Shown piece after piece: positions 1-5,250 of a stretch of 5,250 nucleotides of DNA. The position numbers were made by a program, and so were the translations under genes. Below the pieces are notes generated by a model. It had not been told where the DNA came from. It ran no database searches and saw only the letters and a program-made list of their open reading frames with translations. Location of the stretch: assembly GCA_043814315.1 (NCBI GenBank), contig JBDRKE010000020.1:1-5250 (forward strand), written 5' to 3'. Source of the DNA: JBDRKE01 sp043814315. Its GTDB lineage: Bacteria > Omnitrophota > Gorgyraeia > Gygaellales > Profunditerraquicolaceae. Numbering within the stretch: position 1 is the first letter of the stretch; every line of letters begins with the position of its first letter.

Positions 1-759
1 TATTGCTTCCACCTTTATAATATAGTAACGCTCTTTTACTTTAAAGATGTTGCTTATCTGGCCGGTATTTAAAGAACGGGAAAAAGCTACTTCGTCAAAC
101 GCCGCAAAATCCGCACCCCGCTGGCCTTTCTTGATAAACCCCAGATCGCCTTCCTTGCTTGCACTTTCTGCACGAGAGCGTGCGCTAGCCAGAGTTGCAA
201 AATCTGCCCCCTTTAACAACTCAATAAGAACATCTTTTGCCTCTTGTTCGGAATCCAAAGCTATCTCTCTGATTTTTCTTTCTTCTGCCTGCTGGTATTG
301 GTCCTTATATATATTGTAAAAATCTTCGACTTCCGAGGAGGTAACGGTTAAATTGCCTATCTCATCCTGCATAAGCTGATTAGCCAAAACATTTATCTCC
401 AGATTTCTCAAAATCTCCTGGGCCTTTGGCCGCTCATCCAGGCCGCGTGTTTTAGCATCTAAATAGAAAAGATGACGCCTTATCAGTTCTTCGTTTAAAT
501 AAGCGAGTTTCTGCTCGCGCGTACTGATTTGGGCTGCGGGATTATCTATTAATTGATTATAGTTCTGGATCTCTTGGTCCAGTTGCTCTAAAGTAATAGG
601 CAAATTATCAACCTTTGCAATAACCGTTCCCTGTGGCTGCCAAACTTTCTTTTTAGATGCAAACTGTAACTTCTCTAGTTTCTCACAACCAAGCGAAGAA
701 AGAACCAATAGACCCATAAAAATAAATAATGCCGACACTTTCCTTTTATGGATATCCAT
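1..759 (-). CDS. PpiC/parvulin-domain lipoprotein, SurA/PrsA-like chaperone (C-terminus cut by window edge)
   Basis: The first 253 codons of an open frame that runs off the left edge. The start ATG (757-759) has an AAGGAG Shine-Dalgarno 9 nt upstream and a promoter behind that. Residues 5-24 form a basic then hydrophobic signal segment ending SSLGC. Cys25 is a plausible lipobox cysteine, although Leu at -2 and Ser at -3 are not the best consensus, so it is probably a lipoprotein facing the periplasm. Residues 44-150 resemble the helical SurA_N/PrsA chaperone region, opening with a short strand (VIAKVDNLPIT) followed by charged helices. Residues about 160-251 match a parvulin domain: LLKGADFATLA, SASKEGDLGFIKKGQ, FDEVAFS, then YYIIKV. 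Family members help secreted and outer-membrane proteins fold. Both usual active-site histidines are missing (Glu165 and Tyr246 stand at those positions), so a chaperone without isomerase activity is likely. It lies downstream of the efflux genes on the same strand but seems to have its own promoter. Confidence 0.88.
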   Translation of the reverse strand, partial: MDIHKRKVSALFIFMGLLVLSSLGCEKLEKLQFASKKKVWQPQGTVIAKVDNLPITLEQLDQEIQNYNQLIDNPAAQISTREQKLAYLNEELIRRHLFYLDAKTRGLDERPKAQEILRNLEINVLANQLMQDEIGNLTVTSSEVEDFYNIYKDQYQQAEERKIREIALDSEQEAKDVLIELLKGADFATLASARSRAESASKEGDLGFIKKGQRGADFAAFDEVAFSRSLNTGQISNIFKVKERYYIIKVEAI

Positions 760-768
760 AGCTATAGT

Positions 769-774
769 CTCCTT
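769..774 (-). promoter_or_regulatory. Shine-Dalgarno of the PpiC-domain lipoprotein gene
   Basis: On the minus strand this reads AAGGAG inside an A-rich stretch, 9 nt before the ATG at 759. It is the best ribosome binding site in the window and fixes the start of the downstream gene. Confidence 0.8.
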
Positions 775-796
775 TTTTAAAAAATATTATTAAGTT

Positions 797-825
797 ATCC
801 TATCAAATAAAAAAATCTAAGTCAA
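797..825 (-). promoter_or_regulatory. Sigma70-type promoter for the PpiC-domain lipoprotein gene
   Basis: On the minus strand a -35 box TTGACT (825-820, 5 of 6 to consensus) is followed by a 17-nt spacer and a -10 box TAGGAT (802-797, 4 of 6). A TG pair one base upstream of the -10 box (805-804) makes an extended -10 element. The sequence upstream of the -35 (843-826) is almost all A/T and could act as an UP element. The expected start point is near 790, giving a leader of about 30 nt with a strong Shine-Dalgarno. Position, spacing and orientation agree with each other. AT-rich spacers do produce such matches by chance, and use of this site is inferred, not shown. Confidence 0.6.
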
Positions 826-843
826 TACAATTTTATATTTAGA

Positions 844-2817
844 TTACTCATATCTCAAGGCTTCGATAGGGTCGAGTTTTGAGGCCTTTTGGGCCGGCCA
901 AAGTCCGAATGCTATCCCTACAACTAAAGAGAATGTTGTTGCAAGTATTATCGAAAACGGCGAAACCCTCACCGCCCATCCGGCGAAAAGAGTTATTAAT
1001 ACAGATACGCCGCCTCCTAACAAAATACCGACAATACCGCCGATAAACGACATTAATACAGCTTCAATGAGAAATTGTACCATGACGTCCTTATTGGTTG
1101 CCCCTATGGCCTTACGCAAACCGATTTCGCGTGTGCGCTCAGTTACTGACACAAGCATAATGTTCATAATCCCTATGCCGCCGACTAAAAGCGATATGGC
1201 AGCAATCGACCCTAATAATAACGACATCGTTTTAGTGGTGGTTTCCAGGGCATTCTTAATATCAGCCATATTACGGATCTGGAATGAATTCTCTTCGTCT
1301 TTAGTAACAAGGTGGTGCTGCTTTATAATGAGTTGGGTTATGGCTTCCTCGGCCGTATCAATCAAATCGGGCCCTTGCGCTTCCACATAAATAGAATCAA
1401 TATATTCTTTCCCCAGGACCCTATACATGGCAGTAGTAATGGGAATAATCGCTGTATCGTCCTGGTCGTGAAAACCGGTCGCTCCTTTTGCAGGCAGCAC
1501 CCCGATTACTTTAAAGTTCAACAGGTTTATCTTTATGGTTTCGCCGACGGGGTTTGCATCCCCGAAAAGTTCTCTCACCACGGTTGTACCCAATAGCACA
1601 ACCCTATCCCTCATTTTTATTTCTATTTCAGTAAAAAATCTTCCCACTGGCGGCACAGAAGCGCGAATGGAAGCATAATCCACCCCCACTCCTTCCACTT
1701 GAGTATTCCAGTTTTTATTTCCATAGACCATCTGCACCCTGCCGGTCACCGAAGGGCTTACTCTTTTTACTGCTCGGTCGAGTTTTTCTATGGCTGCCAC
1801 ATCCTGAAAAGTAAAACGCGTCACCGCCCCTTCCTGTAAAGCCACTCCCATAACTCTTGGTGAGCCGGGCCTAACCATCAGAAGATTAGAGCCCAGAGAT
1901 ACTAACTGCGCTTCAATCGATTCTTTTGCGCCCTCCCCGACTGCCAGCATGGCAATTACCGCAGCTACGCCGATTAAAATGCCCAGGATAGATAAAAAGG
2001 AACGCATTTTATGCCCTACCATTGCCCCTGCTGCCTGGCGCAGATAATCAAAAAATTCCATCTCCCTGGCAGCCATTTTTGATTTGGATAAAACCGCGTC
2101 AATTATCTTATCTACCTGACTTTCGGTAGGCTTTGGCGCGTCAAAGCCTGCCGATTTCTCATCAGAAATAATCTTGCCATCGCGCATGTTAATAACGCGC
2201 CTGGCGTAGACAGCGACTTCTTTTTCGTGGGTGACCACGATAATAGTCTTTCCTTTTTGATTTAACTCTTTGAGAATAGAGATTATCTCTTCTTTGCTTT
2301 TTGAATCCAGGTTCCCTGTCGGCTCATCTGCCATAATAATCAGGGGATCATTCACTAATGAACGGGCTATGGCTACGCGCTGCTGCTGGCCTCCGGAAAG
2401 TTCATTTGGCCGGTGATTCATCCTGTCCGCAAGCCCGACTGCTTCGATTTCTTCTCTTGCTTTTTCCTTCAAATGCCGTTTTCCCGCATATATCAAAGGC
2501 AAGGCAGCATTTTCCAAGGCAGTCATCCTGGGCAATAAATGAAATTGCTGGAAGACAAAACCCACCAGGCGGTTCCTTATGGCGGCTAATTCCTGGCCAG
2601 AAAGCGCGTCAATTCTTTTTTCGCCCAGATAATACTCCCCCGCATTCGGCCTATCCAGTAAACCCAAAATATGCATCAGCGTAGATTTACCTGAGCCCGA
2701 AGGACCCATAATCGCCACAAACTCACCGGGCGCAATTTTCAAAGAAACGGCCTCTAAGGCCTTTACCTGGACCTTGCCCATTTGATATGTCTTGTATATA
2801 TTTTTTAACTCGATCAT
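844..2817 (-). CDS. macB: MacB-type ABC transporter: fused ATPase and FtsX-type permease
   Basis: A complete 657-residue protein, close to the 648 of E. coli MacB. Residues 1-220 form the ATPase: Walker A GPSGSGKST (38-46), Q-loop Gln90, signature LSGGQQQ (140-146), Walker B LIIMADEP (159-166, catalytic Glu165), D-loop GNLD (168-171) and switch His197. A charged linker (about 220-260) leads to TM1 (about 270-293), a periplasmic MacB domain (about 295-525) and three more helices (about 530-556, 583-611, 621-641). The FtsX signature GIGIMNIMLVSVTERTREIG follows the second helix. MacB-type (type VII) dimers do not carry substrate through the membrane. They couple cytoplasmic ATP hydrolysis to periplasmic movements that drive substrate through a TolC duct. 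The start lies 2 nt after the adaptor's stop (TGATAATG) with no clear Shine-Dalgarno, pointing to translational coupling. A LolCDE-like or peptide-exporting role is possible, but the fused layout and its neighbours favour MacB. Confidence 0.95.
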   Translation of the reverse strand: MIELKNIYKTYQMGKVQVKALEAVSLKIAPGEFVAIMGPSGSGKSTLMHILGLLDRPNAGEYYLGEKRIDALSGQELAAIRNRLVGFVFQQFHLLPRMTALENAALPLIYAGKRHLKEKAREEIEAVGLADRMNHRPNELSGGQQQRVAIARSLVNDPLIIMADEPTGNLDSKSKEEIISILKELNQKGKTIIVVTHEKEVAVYARRVINMRDGKIISDEKSAGFDAPKPTESQVDKIIDAVLSKSKMAAREMEFFDYLRQAAGAMVGHKMRSFLSILGILIGVAAVIAMLAVGEGAKESIEAQLVSLGSNLLMVRPGSPRVMGVALQEGAVTRFTFQDVAAIEKLDRAVKRVSPSVTGRVQMVYGNKNWNTQVEGVGVDYASIRASVPPVGRFFTEIEIKMRDRVVLLGTTVVRELFGDANPVGETIKINLLNFKVIGVLPAKGATGFHDQDDTAIIPITTAMYRVLGKEYIDSIYVEAQGPDLIDTAEEAITQLIIKQHHLVTKDEENSFQIRNMADIKNALETTTKTMSLLLGSIAAISLLVGGIGIMNIMLVSVTERTREIGLRKAIGATNKDVMVQFLIEAVLMSFIGGIVGILLGGGVSVLITLFAGWAVRVSPFSIILATTFSLVVGIAFGLWPAQKASKLDPIEALRYE

Positions 2818-2819
2818 TA

Positions 2820-3773
2820 TCAGTGGCGTCTGGACATAAACGGATTAGTTCCGCTAGTGGCTTTAGGCAGGCTGTATTTTTTGGTCTTGAGTATTATCCG
2901 TTCGTTTTCCGTAACGCCGGAAATTACCTCTACGTTTTTATCGTCAGAGATGCCTAATTGAACCGCTCTTTTGATTGGCTCGGTGCCATTATTCTGATTA
3001 ACCAAAACGTAATCTTGCTCCTTTTCCTTATACACCACCCCCAGCGGAATCAACAGGGTATTCTCTTTGCTCTTCTCTATAAAATCTATCGTGGCGTTCA
3101 TTCCCGAACGGAAAAATAGCGGCACATTTTCCGGAAGCAAATCCACCTCATAGATGGTCACGTTATTTACGGTCTTGGATTCATAGTAGATGTGGCCGAC
3201 GGTGGCCTTGATTCTGGTGTCCGGATAGGCATCCAGGTTAACTACTGCGCTCTGGCCTAATTTAATCTTGCCGATATCGGTTTCATCCACCTGCGCCCGC
3301 ACAATCAACTGGTCTGATAAAACAATCACAGGGTCACTGGTAGTGACGGTCTGGCCCGGCTGCGTCGTAGCCACAATGACCTCTCCGTCAATAGGCGAGA
3401 TTAAGGGAATGGCCTTGTATACCTCCTGCCAATATTTTAATGTCTCTTCGCCCTGGCCGCGTGCCGCATCCAACATGGCTGCCCGTTCAGTGGAACTCAT
3501 CCATGCCAGGACCTGGCCAACCTTTACTTTTTCTCCCTCCTGAACCAAGATATTTTCCACTCGGCCGTTCACCGGCGGCTTTACTTCCAGCCTGTTCTTA
3601 GGCAGGACCGTGCCGGTGGCAGAGATGAGATTTTGGATAGTGCCCCACACCGGCTTTATCTCTTCGACTGTTTCATTGTCTGGCTTAGGGGGTTTAAATT
3701 TCATTTGTAAAAACGCCGCCGCAGCCAATAAAATCAAAAATCCGGAAATTATTTTCAGTTTTTTAGTCCGCAT
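2820..3773 (-). CDS. MacA/HlyD-type periplasmic adaptor with a very short alpha-hairpin
   Basis: A 317-residue membrane fusion protein. A single N-terminal membrane anchor (about 7-23, after the basic MRTKKLK) leaves the rest in the periplasm. The two lipoyl half-motifs are at about 64-92 (PPVNGRVENILVQEGEKVKVG) and 123-152 (SPIDGEVIVATTQPGQTV). A beta-barrel domain follows (about 155-235, with VRAQVDETDIGKIKLGQ and FRSGMNATID), then a membrane-proximal domain (about 238-300, LLIPLGVVYKE to GVTENERIIL). Adaptors of this class link the inner-membrane ABC protein to the outer-membrane channel. Only about 30 residues (93-122) separate the lipoyl halves, whereas E. coli MacA has a hairpin of roughly 70, so the protein is shorter than MacA (371). 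The gene overlaps the TolC-family gene by 11 nt and is followed after 2 nt by the MacB gene. The ATG at 3773 is supported by an AAGGAG 12 nt upstream. Confidence 0.93.
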   Translation of the reverse strand: MRTKKLKIISGFLILLAAAAFLQMKFKPPKPDNETVEEIKPVWGTIQNLISATGTVLPKNRLEVKPPVNGRVENILVQEGEKVKVGQVLAWMSSTERAAMLDAARGQGEETLKYWQEVYKAIPLISPIDGEVIVATTQPGQTVTTSDPVIVLSDQLIVRAQVDETDIGKIKLGQSAVVNLDAYPDTRIKATVGHIYYESKTVNNVTIYEVDLLPENVPLFFRSGMNATIDFIEKSKENTLLIPLGVVYKEKEQDYVLVNQNNGTEPIKRAVQLGISDDKNVEVISGVTENERIILKTKKYSLPKATSGTNPFMSRRH

Positions 3774-5061
3774 ATTCTAACGTTTCTCCTTTCGCCTGGA
3801 CCCAGTTGGCTTCGGCAAATAGAGCATTTGCCTGGGTAGCCAGATAAGCCTTTTTGGCACTCACTAAATCATTTTCAATAATAATCCAATTATCGAAGTT
3901 TATGAAACCCGTGGAATACTGCGCTTCTGCTATCTTTGCACGCTCTTCTGTAGCATCAAGCGTTTTACGCTGCACTTGGACGGTTTCTATGGAATCCTGT
4001 AATGTTACCCAGGTCTGCTCAAGGCTGACCACAACGCTATCTCTTGCGCTTCTTTCATTAGCTGCTGCCTGGTTGTATGCGGCCTGGGCCTGGGCAACCT
4101 GGGCGAGCCTCAACCCGCCTTCAAATACCGGCATGGTTAAGCTTAAACCTAGATTCCAGCTGTCATTTTGCGGCGGCCAGTGTGCACTGGCTCTATCAGC
4201 GCCGGCTTTACCCGAAAGCTTCGGAGCAAAGTCTGCATAGGCGGATTTAATATCAAAGGAGGCGGCATTCTTCTTGGCTACTACTTGCAGCAAGGAAGGA
4301 CTATTTTTTACCAATACCTCAAAATCAGGTTTCTCTTTTGCGGTATCGCGCACGGTGAAGTCTCCCTTAACCAACATGGGCTTAAATTCCTTACGCCCCA
4401 TCTCCTTGGTCAGCTGTCTTTGCGCCAGCCCCACGTCTCTATTGGCCTGCGCCAGTTCAAAATTTGCCTCTGCCCCATTTGCTTCTGCAGTCAATAAGGC
4501 GCCTCTGTGTTCCAGGCCTGATTCATAGCGCAGGGTTATTAATACCAGGTTGTCTCTTCTGATTTTCACAATCTCTTCTGCCACATGTATGAGTTCCTGC
4601 GCCTTGAGCAAATTAATAAATGCCGTGCGTAAATTCAGCCTAACTTCGGAGGAAGTAAAACGGTAATTCTGCTGCGCAGATTTTATATTTTCTTTAGCGG
4701 CGTTTACATCATTTATGGTCTTAAATCCGTCGAAGACAAGCTGCGTTCCGGTCACGCCGTATGAGTAAGAATCTGTGGTCGTGCTTGTGGTCGCGCCTGT
4801 GGTGCTGCTGGTAACCTCAGTTTCCTGCGTTGAGGCATCTATACTGCTGTCTATCTGAGGATACAGGCCGCTTGCGGTGATGGCCTTGCTGGCTTTCTCC
4901 TGTTTAATATTCTCCTGCGCAGAAATCAAGTCAGGATGGTTTTTCGCTGCCTCTCTAACGCAATCCTGCCAAGAGAGGGTTTCTTCAGCTCTGGCGCTAA
5001 TGAAGAAGCCGCTAAACAATAATAATATTATGACAAGAAAATTGCTTCGCAATAACTTCAT
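3763..5061 (-). CDS. TolC-family outer-membrane efflux channel
   Basis: A complete 432-residue protein. Residues 1-25 form a Sec signal peptide (basic MKLLR, hydrophobic 8-21, cleavage likely after ARA at 23-25). The mature protein has the duplicated OEP layout of TolC: helical repeat 1 (about 27-220, opening with SWQDCVREAAKNHPDLISAQ) and repeat 2 (about 245-425). Each contains one outer-membrane hairpin, with strands around 100-112 (YGVTGTQLVFDGF) and 302-316 (WNLGLSLTMPVFEGG); the aromatic-x-GG/G-F turns are typical. Trimers form a barrel plus a periplasmic tunnel through which the pump exports. A Thr/Ser-rich stretch (82-98) precedes the first hairpin strand. The start ATG (5059-5061) has no recognisable Shine-Dalgarno, but it is the only one that keeps a full signal peptide, and the in-frame sequence farther upstream offers no better start. 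It overlaps the adaptor gene and is the first structural gene of the pump cluster. Confidence 0.93.
   Translation of the reverse strand: MKLLRSNFLVIILLLFSGFFISARAEETLSWQDCVREAAKNHPDLISAQENIKQEKASKAITASGLYPQIDSSIDASTQETEVTSSTTGATTSTTTDSYSYGVTGTQLVFDGFKTINDVNAAKENIKSAQQNYRFTSSEVRLNLRTAFINLLKAQELIHVAEEIVKIRRDNLVLITLRYESGLEHRGALLTAEANGAEANFELAQANRDVGLAQRQLTKEMGRKEFKPMLVKGDFTVRDTAKEKPDFEVLVKNSPSLLQVVAKKNAASFDIKSAYADFAPKLSGKAGADRASAHWPPQNDSWNLGLSLTMPVFEGGLRLAQVAQAQAAYNQAAANERSARDSVVVSLEQTWVTLQDSIETVQVQRKTLDATEERAKIAEAQYSTGFINFDNWIIIENDLVSAKKAYLATQANALFAEANWVQAKGETLEYAD
3786..3791 (-). promoter_or_regulatory. Shine-Dalgarno of the adaptor gene, inside the TolC-family gene
   Basis: Minus-strand AAGGAG (within GAAAGGAG), 12 nt before the adaptor ATG and lying within the last codons of the upstream TolC-family gene. 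The spacing is slightly long. It supports the ATG at 3773, and hence the 11-nt gene overlap, rather than a later start. Confidence 0.6.
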
Positions 5062-5071
5062 AGGATTTTAG

Positions 5072-5089
5072 AGTGGCATAATGCTCACT
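5072..5089. repeat. Near-perfect inverted repeat between the AbrB-like and TolC-family genes
   Basis: Plus-strand AGTGGCAT-A-ATGC-T-CACT: 8-bp arms interrupted by one bulged base and a 1-nt centre. It covers the stop codon of the AbrB-like gene and ends 10 nt before the TolC-family ATG. As RNA it could fold into a 7-bp stem with a bulged A and a 3-nt loop. No U-run follows, so it is not an intrinsic terminator. It may be an operator, an RNA structure affecting translation of the TolC-family gene, or chance. Confidence 0.4.
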
Positions 5090-5250
5090 TGGCACTTCTT
5101 TGTACTTTACTTTCTAGCCTCGAGATAAGTTTTGCTGCTTTTTCCAAAAATTTGTTAAAATCTTCTATCGGCATAAGGCTGATTACCTTTTTATCAAGCT
5201 TGGCAAAAACCATAAGTTGGCCGCCTGGCTTGATATTGAGCGCTTTCCTT
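5085..5250 (-). CDS. AbrB/SpoVT/MazE-type DNA-binding protein, C-terminal part (5' end outside window)
   Basis: The last 54 codons of a gene that enters from the right edge, ending at TGA (5087-5085). The fragment begins RKALNIKPGGQLMVFAKLDK, which matches the second half of a swapped-hairpin AbrB domain (family pattern R-x-x-L-x-I-x-P-G-D-x-L; here the Asp is Gly). It continues through the last strand (KKVISLMPIEDF) into a charged C-terminal helix (NKFLEKAAKLISRLESKVQ), which may extend the dimer interface. Proteins of this fold bind DNA as dimers and act as transcription regulators or toxin-antitoxin antitoxins. It ends 23 nt before the TolC-family gene on the same strand, so it is probably the leading gene of the efflux operon and a candidate regulator of it. 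No toxin gene lies in the adjoining sequence, which argues against an antitoxin role. The N-terminal DNA-contacting half cannot be seen. Confidence 0.75.
   Translation of the reverse strand, partial: RKALNIKPGGQLMVFAKLDKKVISLMPIEDFNKFLEKAAKLISRLESKVQRSAK

Noticed and set aside
809..845. Intrinsic terminator after the MacB gene (7-bp inverted repeat plus T7)
   Set aside because: The stem has six A-T pairs and one G-C pair with an 18-nt loop, too weak for a convincing terminator. AT-rich spacers give such repeats readily, and it overlaps a better-supported promoter.
844..2817. LolCDE-type lipoprotein release system
   Set aside because: LolD is a separate ATPase without fused membrane helices. 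Here the ATPase, periplasmic domain and FtsX helices are one chain next to an adaptor and a TolC-family gene, which is the MacB arrangement.
4080..4112. Short tandem-like repeat of gcctggg/cctgggc
   Set aside because: It encodes RLAQVAQAQAA in a TolC-family helix. The repetition follows from alternating Ala and Gln codons in a coiled-coil segment, not from a DNA repeat element.
47..5071. Plus-strand open frames at 47-319, 1067-1390, 1312-1596, 2358-2684, 3268-3543, 3854-4240, 4168-4497, 4274-4528 and 4877-5071
   Set aside because: Each lies opposite a minus-strand gene with clear family motifs. Their translations show no recognisable domain and have the composition expected of antisense frames.
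5085..5250. Antitoxin of a MazEF-like toxin-antitoxin pair
   Set aside because: The fold fits, but the next gene on the strand is a TolC-family channel and there is no small toxin frame between. A toxin upstream of the window cannot be excluded, but nothing here supports one.

Overview
The window carries five genes, all read from the minus strand, so transcription runs from right (5250) to left (1). Two of them are cut by the window edges. The signal peptides, a lipoprotein signal and a TolC-type outer-membrane channel show a diderm (Gram-negative-type) bacterium. The sequence is moderate in G+C with AT-rich spacers and dense, overlapping genes. The proteins are recognisable only at family level and do not look like close relatives of Enterobacteria. 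An uncultured candidate phylum (Omnitrophota-like, for example) would fit, but that is an impression rather than something the sequence proves.

Layout in the direction of transcription: (1) 5250-5085, the C-terminal part of an AbrB/SpoVT/MazE-type DNA-binding protein; (2) 5061-3763, a TolC-family outer-membrane efflux protein; (3) 3773-2820, a MacA/HlyD-type membrane-anchored periplasmic adaptor, whose start overlaps the end of gene 2 by 11 nt; (4) 2817-844, a complete MacB-type ABC transporter (ATPase, periplasmic domain and FtsX-type membrane helices in one chain), starting 2 nt after the stop of gene 3; (5) after an 84-nt spacer with a good sigma70-type promoter, 759-1, a putative lipoprotein with a SurA/PrsA-like chaperone region and a parvulin (PpiC) domain, cut off at the left edge.

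Genes 2-4 together encode a whole MacAB-TolC-type tripartite system: an inner-membrane ATPase that transmits mechanical force, a periplasmic adaptor and an outer-membrane duct. Such systems export or extract peptides, lipopeptides, siderophores, macrolides or lipoproteins. The substrate cannot be read from the sequence. The AbrB-like protein just upstream is a candidate regulator. Gene 5 is probably a cell-envelope folding factor and appears to have its own promoter.

The points most worth a second look are the adaptor's very short alpha-hairpin, which is hard to reconcile with standard TolC docking; the loss of both conserved parvulin histidines in gene 5; and a near-perfect inverted repeat in front of the TolC gene, which itself lacks a Shine-Dalgarno sequence. 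I see no wholly new system, no mobile element, no RNA gene and no CRISPR array. No stretch longer than 84 bases lacks a gene.
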